64,000 nucleotides of DNA from Athripsodes cinereus (taxonomy: Eukaryota; Arthropoda; Insecta; Trichoptera; Leptoceridae): positions 1,984,001-2,048,000 of the forward strand of contig OX388313.1 of NCBI GenBank assembly GCA_947579605.1, in the 5' to 3' direction. Numbering within the stretch: the stretch's first letter is position 1; the number at the start of each line of letters is the position of its first letter. The position numbers were made by a program, and so were the translations under genes. The notes beneath the pieces are model-generated. The model ran no database searches. It worked only from the letters and a program-made list of their open reading frames with translations, and was not told the DNA's origin. This document shows, one piece after another, positions 12,755 through 24,100 of the stretch.

Positions 12755-15700
12755 ACTACCGGTCTTCTGCTCGTCCTTCTCCTGGGAAGAGAGATGCCGA
12801 GTGGTCAGACTGGTTAGCCTCTGTTGAACTATTCCATCTTACCTGTCATTTAAACGAAGTTGCCATTACCAGTGGTTCGGACAATCGTCCTCACATCAAT
12901 TTTAAAATTCGCCATGTTCCCTTTAGAGCCCTCTTAGATACTGGAGCTGCAGTAAATATATTGGGTAGAGATACTTATAAAACTTTTACAACCTTAGGCT
13001 ATACCCTGCAACCCCATGTTCAAACATTGTTTGGTGTTAACAGTTCCTCTTTCCAGTCTATTGGAAAGATCATTCTTCCTCTTTGCTTTGATAACAAGAC
13101 TGTTCATGTTACTTTTATTGTGGCCCCTTCTGTTTCTCATGGAATAATTTTGGGTGTCCCATTTCTTGAAAACTCCGGCTTAGCACCACGACTCTTTCCG
13201 AATAATAATAATTCTTTGACAAATCCAATAGCTAGTAAACACATATTTGTTACATCTTCGTCCCCTTCTTGCCTAGTTTCTGCCAATAATCTTACTCCAG
13301 CACAATGTTCTGAACTGAATGAAGTCAAAGAACTATTCTCAACGATTTCTTATGAAACCAAAGGCTTAGGTCGTACGCATCTTATAAGTCATGTTATCGA
13401 CACGGGCGATAATCTGCCTGTAAAACAGAAAACTTACCCCCAATCACATGTCAGAAGAGAACAACTTTGTACTGAAATTGATGCCATGTTAAAAATGGAT
13501 GTAATCGAACCTGCCCGTAGCCCATGGCTAAATAATGTTTTTATTGTACCCAAAAAAGATGGTACTGGTCGATTTGTATTAGACCCTCGTAGATTAAATG
13601 ACGTCACTAAGACCGACTGCTATAGACTTCCCAATATCAATCGCATATTAGATAACCTTCGTGATACCAAGTTTCTTACAAGTCTTGATTTAAGTCACGG
13701 TTTTTGGCAATTGCCCCTATCACTCGAAAGCCGTCCAAAAACTGCCTTTTTTGTGGAAGGTAGAGGACAATACCACTTTAAAGTCACCCCATTTGGACTG
13801 AAGAATATACCTGCTGAAATGCAAAGACTCATGGACAAACTCTTTTCTGATCTTGGTGATCATGTTTTCTGCTATCTGGATGATATCTTAATTTGTAGTC
13901 CTACATTTGAATCTCACATTGCCTCCTTGAAGACCGTATTTCAACGCTTAAATGAAGCCAATCTTACTATAAAATTAAAAAAGTCTGTTTTTTGTAAAGA
14001 TTCATTAAAATATCTTGGTCACGTCATCAACCAAGACGGTATTACTACCGACCCCGAAAAAATAAATGTAATGTTAAATTATCCACGTCCCACTTCAACT
14101 AAGGAACTAAGAGGTTTCCTTGGAATGTGTTCTTACTATAGACGTTTTATCAAATCATTTTCTGCTATTGCCTCTCCTCTTTGCAAGTTGACAAGTAAGA
14201 AATTTAATAAACAATTTTCTTGGAATAATGAAGCCGAACAATCTTTCATTGCTTTAAAATCTGCCATGATAACGGCCCCTGTATTGAAACCTCCTGACTA
14301 TTCGCTACCTTATATACTTACTTGCGATGCTAGTGCAATAAGCATAGGTAGTTTCCTTTCACAAAAATCTCCTGATGGAACTGAGCATGCCATAGCTTAT
14401 TTCTCCCGTAAACTTTCTGATACTGAACAACATTATTCCACTACTGACCGTGAATTACTTGCTGTCGTAGATTCTGTACATCACTTTCGTAGCTACTTAG
14501 AAGGTACTCATTTTACCCTTATGAGCGATCATGGATGTTTGAAATATCTAAAAACCATTTCTTCTCCCAGCGGACGTTTAGCCAGATGGGCTATGCGTCT
14601 ATCACAATACAGTTTTGATTTTGTTTATAAGAAAGGTTGTGAAAACAAACTTGCTGATGGACTCAGTCGAATTCCTGTTTCTGCTTTCACTTTTCCTTCT
14701 GTTTATACCAATGTCTCCGATCCATGGTATCGTAAAGTCTACAAATCTTGTGAAGAAAGACCTCAAGACTGCCATAATTTCATGTTAGAGGATGGTCACC
14801 TCTATAGATACTGTAAAAATAAGAAACCTAATAATTCTTCCCCAGATTCTTCTTTTTGGAGACTTGTTGTGCCTTCTGATCAACTTGAACCTTTAATTTC
14901 AGAATTTCATGATAACAATTGCCATCCTGGAGTTTTAAAAACTCATGCCTATCTTTCTCAAACTTTCTATTGCCGTGGTTTATTGTCCACCATTAAGGAT
15001 TATGTAAAGCAGTGCCAAACATGTAAGGCATATAAACATAATAACCAAGCGCCTCATGGATTAATGAAAAACCCAAAACCCGTTACTAAACCTATGGAAT
15101 CATTGAGTATTGACCTGGTAGGACCATTACCCATGTCATATAAGCGCAACGTGCATATCCTTACTGTTGTAGATATCTTTACTAAATATCTTTGGGCTTT
15201 TCCACTACGAAACCCTACAGCTAAAGAAATAATCAAACTACTCGAGGAACGAATTTTTCTTCCCTATTGTATTCCGCGGTGTGTTGTCTTGGACAACGGC
15301 CGACAGTTCGTTGCTAAAGAATTTAAATCATTTTTACATTCCTATGGGATCAATGACTTGTTTTATAATGCATATTATCACCCACAGAATAACCCCGTTG
15401 AAAGATACAATTCTACTCTTCTTACTGCTCTTTCTATATTGGTAGAAAATGATCAACGTTCTTGGTGTTCCAAGCTTCCAAAAATCTGTTCTTGTATTAA
15501 TAGTACTGTAAATGTAACCACAGGTTACTCTCCCTATTTCCTTGTACATGGTACAGAATATGTTCCTCATGCCTCCTTCCATAGAACTGTCAATGCCTCT
15601 GATAGTGGTACCTTAGAAGCATTTGCCGAACAACGTCAACGTCGTTTATCAGAAATGAACGCCCTTTACGACGAAATTTCCTCCTCAATGACCAAGGCTT

Positions 15701-15942
15701 TCCATCGTAATGCCGATAGATATAACCTTCGTCGCAAAACTCTTCGTCTGGACATAGGTCAAATTGTCTGGAGAAGGTCATTTGTTCATAGCAACGCTGC
15801 GAATTATTTTTCAAAGAAATTGGCACCTCGTTTCATCAAGTCTCAGGTTCACCGAATCATATCCCCTAACGTATACGAGCTATGCGATGTAGATACTGGA
15901 GCAATGGGAAACTATCATGCTAAGGATATCATTAAGTTCTGA
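12727..15942 (+). CDS. pol: Pol polyprotein of the Ty3/gypsy element (PR-RT-RNaseH-IN)
   Basis: Polyprotein that copies and integrates the element. The frame opens after TAA at 12724-12726 and has no good ATG near its start, so expression is expected as a Gag-Pol fusion through the -1 shift at 12748, giving about 1064 Pol residues. The aspartic protease motif LLDTGAAVNI is at codon ~71. Reverse transcriptase has VPKKDG, the FGLKN region and catalytic YLDD at 13873-13884. RNase H has the first Asp at 14326 (CDAS) and later TTDREL and MSDH. Integrase has an HHCC zinc finger (HDNNCHPG...CQTC) and the D,D-35-E triad: Asp 15112, Asp 15292, Glu 15400. The C-terminal ~100 residues form a basic tail. 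All catalytic residues appear present and no stop interrupts the frame. Confidence 0.95.
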   Translation, partial: PVSTFKKLVNYRSSARPSPGKRDAEWSDWLASVELFHLTCHLNEVAITSGSDNRPHINFKIRHVPFRALLDTGAAVNILGRDTYKTFTTLGYTLQPHVQTLFGVNSSSFQSIGKIILPLCFDNKTVHVTFIVAPSVSHGIILGVPFLENSGLAPRLFPNNNNSLTNPIASKHIFVTSSSPSCLVSANNLTPAQCSELNEVKELFSTISYETKGLGRTHLISHVIDTGDNLPVKQKTYPQSHVRREQLCTEIDAMLKMDVIEPARSPWLNNVFIVPKKDGTGRFVLDPRRLNDVTKTDCYRLPNINRILDNLRDTKFLTSLDLSHGFWQLPLSLESRPKTAFFVEGRGQYHFKVTPFGLKNIPAEMQRLMDKLFSDLGDHVFCYLDDILICSPTFESHIASLKTVFQRLNEANLTIKLKKSVFCKDSLKYLGHVINQDGITTDPEKINVMLNYPRPTSTKELRGFLGMCSYYRRFIKSFSAIASPLCKLTSKKFNKQFSWNNEAEQSFIALKSAMITAPVLKPPDYSLPYILTCDASAISIGSFLSQKSPDGTEHAIAYFSRKLSDTEQHYSTTDRELLAVVDSVHHFRSYLEGTHFTLMSDHGCLKYLKTISSPSGRLARWAMRLSQYSFDFVYKKGCENKLADGLSRIPVSAFTFPSVYTNVSDPWYRKVYKSCEERPQDCHNFMLEDGHLYRYCKNKKPNNSSPDSSFWRLVVPSDQLEPLISEFHDNNCHPGVLKTHAYLSQTFYCRGLLSTIKDYVKQCQTCKAYKHNNQAPHGLMKNPKPVTKPMESLSIDLVGPLPMSYKRNVHILTVVDIFTKYLWAFPLRNPTAKEIIKLLEERIFLPYCIPRCVVLDNGRQFVAKEFKSFLHSYGINDLFYNAYYHPQNNPVERYNSTLLTALSILVENDQRSWCSKLPKICSCINSTVNVTTGYSPYFLVHGTEYVPHASFHRTVNASDSGTLEAFAEQRQRRLSEMNALYDEISSSMTKAFHRNADRYNLRRKTLRLDIGQIVWRRSFVHSNAANYFSKKLAPRFIKSQVHRIISPNVYELCDVDTGAMGNYHAKDIIKF
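12742..12748 (+). other. Programmed -1 ribosomal frameshift site (A AAA AAC) between gag and pol
   Basis: In the gag frame the codons read TCA AAA AAC TTG TAA, so the heptamer A AAA AAC fits the X XXY YYZ rule exactly. It is a known strong retroviral slippery sequence. A one-base backward slip leads into the pol frame, which is open from 12727 on. The gag stop is two codons downstream. The downstream stimulatory structure was not worked out. Confidence 0.85.
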
Positions 15943-16151
15943 GTCCTAGGTATGTGTTTCTCAAAAATTTTGTTGTTATATTTCATTCTGAATGTAAATC
16001 CATCAATGTAAACTTGAAATTTTGGTAATGTAAAGAATTTATGTAAAAATGTAATGTTTTCTTGGGCTGCAATTTTAATGAATAAGAAGAACTATGTCTA
16101 TACATCACAGGTCAATGTTAATAGTGAATTTTGTATGTAATAACAATGTTA

Positions 16152-17323
16152 TATATATTTAGTTACAATCCATTGGATTGGTCTGCAACGAGTTTGGTTT
16201 TTCTTCTCCATTCCTCCCTATTCTCAGCCAGTCTTTTAAGCTCTACGTATGAGCCACAGTTCATGTCCCTCTTCAGTTGGTCCATATATGCGTCTCTTGG
16301 TCGGCCTCTGCCATTTGTTCCCTCGGTCTTACCCTCCGCGATGGCGATGAGTAGTCCTGGGTGCCTGATGTTGTGGCCAATCCAGTTAGCTCGTTGTTGG
16401 CTGATTCTCTTAAGGAGTTGCCTTTTTTCGCCTACCCTGGTTAAGACTTCTTCGTTTTCGACGTGCTCCGACCAATGGATCTTAAGCATGCGTCTGTAGC
16501 ACCACATCTCAAAGGCCGCCAACCGTCCGCTTTCACTCTTGCTGATGGTCCATGTCTCACAACCATAAAGCAGAATGCTCCATACAAAGGCTTTAGTAAG
16601 GTTCTTCCTTACGCTTAAGTCGATATTTGGGGATTCCAATATCTTCGATTTTTTGTTGAAGGCAATCCTTGCCTGGTTTATTCTGCTTACAATTTCTGCT
16701 TTGGAGCGTCCATCCTGGTTTATTCTGCTGCCCAGGTACACGAATTCACTTACTTGTTTGATGCTCACTCCATTTAATGCAATGTTCGCAGTCGCTTCCT
16801 CTCTTCCAACGACCATACATTTTGTTTTTTCTTTATTTATTTTCATGTTGTACTTTGACAACAGTATACTTTCCAATTTTCCTAAAGCTTCGTTCAGCTC
16901 CATCTCGGAGTCTGCGAGCAGTGCTATGTCGTCAGCATATCTTATCATGTCGACCTTTTTCCCATTTATTTTTACTCCTGTCCAGTTCTTCATTTCTTCT
17001 CTCAGTTCATCAATGGCTCGCTGTATATAGCAGTTAAAGAGAGCTGGCGACATTGAGCATCCTTGTCTTACGCCTTGTTCGACCCTTGCTTCTGCACAGC
17101 TCTCTCCGCTTTTAATCACAGCCATTTCGTTCTTGTATAAGCTCCAGATTGCTCTTCTATCCTTATAACTCATTCCTATCTGGTTGAGGGTGTTAAAAAG
17201 TTGTTCCCATTCTACTTTATCGAATGCTTTTTCAAGGTCGATGAATGCTATATATGTGTTTTTATTAATTGTTATTCTCTTTTCTAGAGTAAGTCTGAGA
17301 CTCAGGATTGCATCTCTTGTGTC
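16152..17323 (-). mobile_element. 5'-truncated LINE inserted in the Ty3/gypsy 3' region
   Basis: The insert is flanked by an 11-bp direct repeat TAACAATGTTA (16141-16151 and 17324-17334), as expected of target-primed reverse transcription. Its 3' end on the minus strand has a short TAAATATATA tail after the ORF stop. Because it lies inside the LTR element, it is younger than that insertion. A diverged relative lies at 24755-25110. Confidence 0.93.
16163..17323 (-). CDS. LINE reverse transcriptase, C-terminal part (5'-truncated)
   Basis: This is the last 386 residues of a non-LTR retrotransposon endonuclease/reverse transcriptase. It shows RT blocks FIDLEKAFDKVEW, GVRQGCSMSPALFN and catalytic YADD (16939-16928), followed by VYLGSRINQDG, LLYGCETWTISK and the terminal WIGHNIRHPGLL...GRGRPRDAYMDQL region common in insect LINEs. 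The frame is open to TAA at 16165-16163 with no stops, so the copy is young. The open frame runs by chance 14 codons further into the LTR element (to 17365) and the Met there is not a real start. The endonuclease domain is absent. The clade was not assigned. Confidence 0.9.
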   Translation of the reverse strand, partial: DTRDAILSLRLTLEKRITINKNTYIAFIDLEKAFDKVEWEQLFNTLNQIGMSYKDRRAIWSLYKNEMAVIKSGESCAEARVEQGVRQGCSMSPALFNCYIQRAIDELREEMKNWTGVKINGKKVDMIRYADDIALLADSEMELNEALGKLESILLSKYNMKINKEKTKCMVVGREEATANIALNGVSIKQVSEFVYLGSRINQDGRSKAEIVSRINQARIAFNKKSKILESPNIDLSVRKNLTKAFVWSILLYGCETWTISKSESGRLAAFEMWCYRRMLKIHWSEHVENEEVLTRVGEKRQLLKRISQQRANWIGHNIRHPGLLIAIAEGKTEGTNGRGRPRDAYMDQLKRDMNCGSYVELKRLAENREEWRRKTKLVADQSNGL

Positions 17324-18823
17324 TAACAATGTTAGACTCACAAAAGAAATTATATTTACAGTCATAGTAATGTCAAAGGAATTATCTTTCTTTCTTCTTT
17401 AAAGCAAAATAAATTATAATACTGTTAATAGTCAAAAATTTGGTATTTCTACTCTTAAAGTACTTGTAACTTTTGCAGCCCATGTTATTGTAAACTTTTA
17501 GTTAAAAAAAAACTCATAGAGGCTCTTCAAGGTTCCGCTTCTGTGAGAATTTTGAATTGTTCGAACCTTGTGGCGCCCTTAAATAATATTTTTTGTATGT
17601 TTGATCACCTTTTTTTTGTTTGCGCCCGTGGATGCATGAAGTTGCCTTTATCATCTCATATGCTAGCCGTTTTCATTAGCAACGTGTTCACAATAATCTG
17701 AACCCATCCACTGTCGCAGGCAAAAGTCATACAACATGTTAGTTTTAAGGAATTTTGTACTGTACAACTGATGTAATTTTGACCCTCCAGTATACGAAAG
17801 TATACGAATTCTTTTGTTGTTTTCCTAAAATTTTGTGTGAACTCTTGAATCACTGAGTTATGTGGTAACTGATGAATGACTTATGACAGATGATGAATGC
17901 AAGGTACGGAAGAATGAAGTATACATGAAAAAACGGCCGATAAAAGATGAAGTATGAAAATGCGTGAAAAGCTACCACTAATTCCCGTAGTTTATCAAAT
18001 CATTAATGCTAAATCTTAAATTGAGGGTCAAGGTCGCATCAGTCAAATTAGAATAAGTTTGTTGTGTTTCAACTTCTAGTGTGCATGGTTTTGTAAATAA
18101 ATTATATGGCAAGGTTTCTCACATGGTGTGAACCTGCTGGCCATTTTGCGGCAATTTTACTGTATGGAATGCGTACCCTTACAGTAATTTCTATTTGCCT
18201 AGTATGAATGTTAAGGAGTCATTGGATGATTCGCCATCTTCCATGTACATCTCCTGGGTTAGACTGATATAGAGGAATGACTAATCGTCCTACCCTAATA
18301 CAATCAGTTCTAACTCAAATTTATTTTAGTAATTATCAATTTTTTAATGCCCGACAAGCTTGTTGTCCAAGTGAGGTTTGAGGACGCTCAAACAGAAAAT
18401 TCATACAGGTCGCTTAGAGAAGCTCTGCGCGATAGGTTTGGTACCTGATATTAACCATTTGCCTGTATGAAATTGGTGGGAAGTTTCCACAAAAGAAAAA
18501 TGCTATAGGGTAAAGGATTACCGCCCTTATAATAGAGGTAGATCAGATATAATTGTAATGGATACCTCCTCTTGGAGTAAGGAAAAGTGTTTGGGAAATT
18601 GTTGAAGGTTTTGTTATATTATGTAAAAGAATTTAATTTTTTTTGTTTTGTCTTAAGCATGTAAAGGTTTACCTAGAAGTATGGCGAGAACATTGTCTAC
18701 GATTCCGTATCCGCGACCTGTTCTGTCGGTGCATCTTCCTGGTCCCTTGCTTGCTTGAGACCTGTCTATTTGTAAGGATTAATTAAGAATTTGTTACTAA
18801 TGTCTGTTATGATAATTTGTATC

Positions 18824-18940
18824 CTTGTTTTGACACTCACAGTGTTGTAAAATCTATCTTGTTTTGACACTCACAGTATTGTAAAATCTTTCTTATCTTT
18901 GACACTCTTAGTTCTGTAGAATCCTTCTTGTTACTGACTT
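18824..18940 (+). repeat. 34-bp tandem repeat just upstream of the 3' LTR
   Basis: Two nearly identical 34-bp units (18824-18857, 18858-18891) start CTTGTTTTGACACTCACAGT. A diverged third unit (18892-18926) and a partial fourth follow. The core GACACTCACAGT is the reverse complement of ACTGTGAGTGTC in the LTR (near 9471 and 19253). Confidence 0.85.
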
Positions 18941-18998
18941 TGAAACTTTTCTTTTTTTTTTATTCATTTTTTTTTCTTTAAAAGACAACTTGAGATGG

Positions 18999-19482
18999 TG
19001 TCATGGGACCCTTATAATTTAATATCCAAAAAAATGGTACTTGTGTTGCCATCTATCGAAATCCTGTGAAAGCCCTGGCCCCTATCTAGAGAAATCGTAA
19101 ATACCTTTTGCTATTATCATAAAAACAGATTCCTTCTTCTTGATCCTTTTCCGGGAGTCAGCCATTTTGGCCAGTCTCCTGCTATTCGTCTTACAATAGA
19201 CATAGCAGGGGCTCGCTCCAAAAAAAAGAATGTCTCTTCTCTTCTACAAAATACTGTGAGTGTCGCTATAATAATGTAATTCAGTATTAAAAACTGTGAA
19301 TTGTTTTGTTTGGTGTAATAATAATCTGTGTAACCATATTCTTCGTCAATAAACTGATCATACAACATCATGCTAGTGTTTCCTTAGCACAACCACCACA
19401 ATAAATTTACCCAACGATAAACCCTGAGAGAGTCACAGAAATCTGCCGACTATGGGAGAAATGTTACAGTTTGAATGTTACA
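18999..19482 (+). repeat. 3' LTR of the Ty3/gypsy element (484 bp)
   Basis: It has the same length and, by eye, the same sequence as the copy at 9208. The sequence just upstream (AAAAGACAACTTGAGATGG) is only moderately purine-rich, so the polypurine tract is not obvious. It is followed by the TAAC duplication and then the tail of the interrupted fold-back element. Confidence 0.95.
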
Positions 19483-19491
19483 TAACCCTGC
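19483..19491. mobile_element. Right end of fold-back copy 1, with duplicated TAAC
   Basis: TAACCCTGC completes the terminal inverted repeat started at 9000. TAAC is the target duplication made by the LTR element. Confidence 0.9.
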
Positions 19492-20879
19492 AGAACAGAT
19501 CATTATTATTTAGCGAGATAGTTTTTTTTCACTTTTGTGTATATTAATTCTGTATTACATACATATTACTGTGAAGAAAAATACATTTATTTCATTCCAT
19601 TTCACAGAAGCGCAAAACACTCGTTGCGCGGGAGGCGAAATAATGATGAGTCAAAAACAAGTTTCACTGTTCATACTGTACAGCATCATAATAATTATAC
19701 ATATAATATAACTCTGCAACATTACGGGTAGGCCATAAACACGACGGTTTGTACCACCAGTTAAAGTATATTATATTACGCTACGTAGGTACTAGAACAC
19801 TATAATAGTAATAATAATATAATTATATTATCATGATTTAACAAAAGTCCTTTAGTTTTAATGACATAATAACTTCATGTCTGGTTTAAACTGTATCATG
19901 TACAAACGACTAGTTCACACGTGATAACCGCGACACTGCATGAATGATTGTGCCCCGAGAGATTAGTGTTAATATACATACATAATACCTACATGCTTAC
20001 GTACACACATTCATACATATAATATTATTATTACTCATTCTGTTTTAAATGTATGTAAACATTCTGACTATTATTGTTTTTTTAAGATGAATCTGGATTT
20101 TAAATAAACCTAAACACACCCCAGACACCCTCACATTAAGAAATATGATTTTGTCGTGAATATAGAGTAAGTCAACCAGGCCTCCCGATTGAAAGTTCGA
20201 AACTCTACCATAAGGCTAAAGATCGCCTCGTGAGAATCATTTTATGTGTATGTGTGCGGCACGCCTAACTGCGAAGAATAATTAGGATTTGTTTTTACCA
20301 TCTACAATGTCTTTGAATCTTTAGACATATTTTTTATGAAAAAATCATATTTTATGACATATTTGAATAAAGAAAATAATATTTCCGAATTTTAGAATAT
20401 TTTTAGGTTATTTGCTGTGCTTTGTATAAGATTTTGTTAATATTATATTTACAAATGACTTATCTCATTAACTGTCCAAATTTTAAGCAATAAATAAGAG
20501 ATGAAACTCATTACTTTTTTCGTCATACTTATAAAAAAGCGCGAAACTAAATTATTAAGAATTGACTCCAGGAATTTGTGTTTGTTAGCTCAATATTCAT
20601 TATATCCGGCTAGGGAGATTTAGTTTTAAAAGTAACAAAAATAAAATACACATTGTTACCAGAATTAGGAATACTTAAAACTTAAAGGGCCTCATTGAGT
20701 ACAGTGACTAGTTTGTTATGAAATTAATATGGTAATTAGATAACTGTTAGCGTTGGAAGGCAGAAATTAGTGGTGGTAATTTTGCCATTTGTAGTTACAT
20801 AGGAATACCTAATAGCAAACGTATACATATTTCATCCTCTGCGTGGCGACACAATTATATGCAATGGTTTTATATAATC

Positions 20880-21135
20880 CTTTTTAGTTAATTTTACTAC
20901 ACGGAAAGTGTCCTGTATGGGCCATGAGCCCAGAGAAAAAAGTAGGTACAAATCGCTGCACCTGATCATCACATATAAGATCGAGAGGTGTTGGAAGTAG
21001 GCGGATCTCCTGACTCTACAATATCCGCGAATGAATAGAAATATAGAGTGTCAGGGAGCTGTTTCAGACTGCCCGTATTCAAGCAAGTACTAGTCAACTT
21101 CATAGGGACACAAAAAGCAGAAGAAAAATATATTA
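20880..21135 (+). mobile_element. LINE 3'-end remnant (family B), copy 1
   Basis: It aligns by eye with 60990-61257: GGAAAGTGTCCT, GGCCAT, TGATCATCA, GGCGGATCTCCTG and GTTTCAGACTGCCC. The translated pattern (FGH, LLQLII, RRRISW, LFQTAQ) is that of a LINE C-terminus. It is degraded. Confidence 0.75.
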
Positions 21136-24100
21136 TAAAGTATAATACTTGCAATCTGTTACATTATTAAAATCTGACTTTTATTAATTGGATGAGAATT
21201 CAAAAACATTGTATAATACATTGTATAATATGTAATAATATATGTAATCCAAGGTATAAAAAGCTTCTTTTTAATACGGGAAAAAATCAAAGCAAATAGC
21301 GCCTTACTTGAGGGACGCCTACAATTCTATATGCTGTATATAAATACAATAAATTATGATATACTACAACGTATGTACGCAGTACAAAGCTTACGTGTAA
21401 TTAAAAGTACAGGTGATACTGTATCACTACTAACACTTGACATAACATTGAACTTATAATAATAATATGTATTACATAAAATGATGCGTGTTGGTGATTC
21501 ATGAAGGGTTGGTGGAAAATTGGTTACAACCTTCGTGTGACATGAAAATGCTATTTAATTGAATTGAGCAAATAGTAACAAGTAATTATTGTTAAATAAA
21601 AACACATGTGATTTATGCACAATTATTGAATAATTGTGGTTTAAGTATACGTAAGAATTAAAATCAATTGCACAAAAAGTTTTTTTTTGCGGAGGTGCTG
21701 ATAACAAAAAACCTCCTTTATTCAGACACACTTTACCTATAATCAATTTTGCTTTCTCCTCTCGCAACATTTCTAACGTTCCGATATTTTTATCATACGG
21801 AAGGCGAAGCTATAGGAAAAATGCTTGTTTGGGCTGTTTAGAACCCTGTGAATCTGTTTTTGAATATTTTTATCCTTGAAACAGATGTTTTTAATTACTA
21901 ATATGAAATCAAACGATTAAACACCCATGTTAACAATACGACCTAACTAGTTGAACTAAAACATTATCATTATGTACCTATTCATACTTTTAATTACTTC
22001 AATTATAGCCTACAAAAATCTATTCAATGCTAATAATACGAAAAGACGAGAAAGTTTAAAATTATTAAGTTAACTATAAAATACAGTACATTTAGTGAAT
22101 TATTAGTTACATTGGAGAACAGACTAACCTATATTATGCTAATGAATAATATACGGTTTTGTATGTAATGTTGTTACCTATACTATTTATTATTATTATA
22201 TGACTGGTAGTCAAAATGCTAGACTAGCTACCTATGTGTATTTCTGTTTTTCTCTTATTACTATTTCAATATTAAATTTTAATTAATCGATTACCGCTAG
22301 TTTTGAGTTATTAATCTATGGAATTGGAATAATATTTCAAAATTGAATAACTGAATTGTATGAAATTTTAGTCCTAAAATATTTGATGTATCGTGTATTT
22401 AAATCCTACTTGCGTTAACTTCAAGAAAATTTTAGTTAGTTTTTTTCTTTCATTTACATTCAATTTTTTTTATCAAACAGGTTACATTGCTAAGATAGAA
22501 AAAAACAAAGAAAGCATTTATCAGAATATTTCCAAGAAAACGGCTAAAAGGAAAAATAATTCACTATATGAGTTTACGACTAAATTGGTGATAAAGAAAT
22601 GTGAAAAGATGAGATTTAAGACAAATTTCGTCTTTTAACAGTTTTAAACTTCATATTTTTTAACACATGTGTCCAAAAAATGTATCTAATTAGAATAATG
22701 AATATTAATTTTTATCGCGTTATATTCTTGAGTTAGGAGTTGATCTTAACCTTACAAAAACAAAAACAATATAAAAGTTCTTTGAGGTTTACAGTGGAGG
22801 TATAGGGGTAAGTGGGGTCACATTGGTTTCAGGCGTGGACTTTTTGGAATTACGGGTTCGGTCTTGTGTAATGAATACACGCAAGTAATACAACAAAACA
22901 AAAGTAAATATTCCTTTATTAACTAGTTTTTAAAACGAATTGTAACGAACTCAATGCCGGTACAATTTATGATAACAATTTTGAAAAATTATTCAAATCC
23001 TTCTAATCTATCTACCAAGTACCTTTATCTATCCAAGATTATTCCCTATACTATGAATATAATAATACTGAATAGCAATAAGAAGAAGATTAATTATTTC
23101 AATAATCCAAAAAACCTACACATTATTAGTTATTACGAATCTATAAACTATTCGATTACATTCAAATACACAGAGAAACTAAGAAATTCACTACACGAAA
23201 ACATCTACATCTTATTTGACTTTTTTATAATTTATATCTGATTTTTTCTCCTAATTCTAGAAAAACTACACTCACAGATAATAATTATAAATAATGTAAT
23301 GTTATAATCCTAAATCTAGAAGTAATATTATGAAACTGCATATTTCACGTAATTACGAAGAATCTATGCATTATAAACTTGTATCTACGTATATCTAATA
23401 TTAAAAATGGATTGGAATTATTCGTTGCTCTAAATCATTCGTAAATAAAGATACATAGATTCACATAAATTTGTGAATCAGTTGAAAATATTTAATAAAT
23501 TTTACCCTCATCAACTTATTTGTCTAATTTCAATCAAACTATGGAGATATTTTTAAGTCAAAATTAAATAATAGGAATTGAAAACATTGCTGTTTTAAAT
23601 CAACCAATTCCGACATGTTTCGATAATACTAAGATCTGTTAGTAATACACAACTTATAAATGAATTAGCTTTTAAAAGCATTCTACGTTATTTAGAAGAA
23701 ATGTCACAATAGTCAGCCATGTTGAAATGAACTGAGAATAATGTTATATACTCTTTCATATTCTCTTAAGAGAAAAACGTACGCTTGGAAATTAATGCAA
23801 CAGATTAGAAATATCTTTAAGTACACAAATATTGGTGTTATTTCGTATGAATATAATAAGACTGTCATTTGAACATTATTTCAATTAATCTATTTTGGTG
23901 TTAGCTATACTTAAAGCCAGAACTTTTAGATTTTGGATTTAGACCGACTCTATGAAAAATTGATAAGCTTTCTGTAAAAATAACACATAAAATATATAAA
24001 CGTGTATTTGTTTTTTGTAATAAAATCAAGATAATCTGTTATAATAAATATGTGTACATTTTTTGATAAGGGTAATGTATGGAAACCTTTAATATGTATA

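Larger units (their letters stand above)
15943..18998 (+). other. 3' region of the Ty3/gypsy element, no env seen
   Basis: After the pol stop there are about 1.9 kb of element sequence plus the nested LINE (16152-17323). No plus-strand frame with a signal peptide, fusion peptide or membrane anchor is seen. The last part holds a 34-bp tandem repeat at 18824-18940 and then T-rich sequence up to the LTR. Confidence 0.75.
9208..19482 (+). mobile_element. Ty3/gypsy LTR retrotransposon, complete, with a nested LINE
   Basis: A 484-bp direct repeat beginning TGTCATGGG and ending TGTTACA (TG...CA) bounds the element. It is flanked on both sides by a TAAC duplication (9204-9207 and 19483-19486). Inside, in order, are a primer-binding-site candidate, a ~2-kb leader, gag, pol (protease, RT, RNase H, integrase, so Ty3/gypsy order) and a ~3-kb 3' region containing a LINE. 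The total is 10,275 bp, about 9.1 kb without the LINE and its duplication. Both frames are open and the LTRs show no difference by eye, so the insertion looks recent and possibly still competent. No env is seen, so I call it a retrotransposon rather than an errantivirus. It interrupts the 213-bp fold-back element at 9000. Confidence 0.95.

Noticed and set aside
16131..17402. Plus-strand frames of 70-150 codons over the nested LINE
   Set aside because: They are antisense shadows of the minus-strand reverse transcriptase frame.
15943..18998. Search for an env gene in the LTR element
   Set aside because: No frame with signal peptide, cleavage site or membrane anchor was seen outside the nested LINE.
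22393..23241. Plus-strand frames of 81 and 95 codons at 22393 and 22954
   Set aside because: Low-complexity Lys/Asn/Ile/Tyr-rich translations of AT-rich DNA with no motif or splice context.
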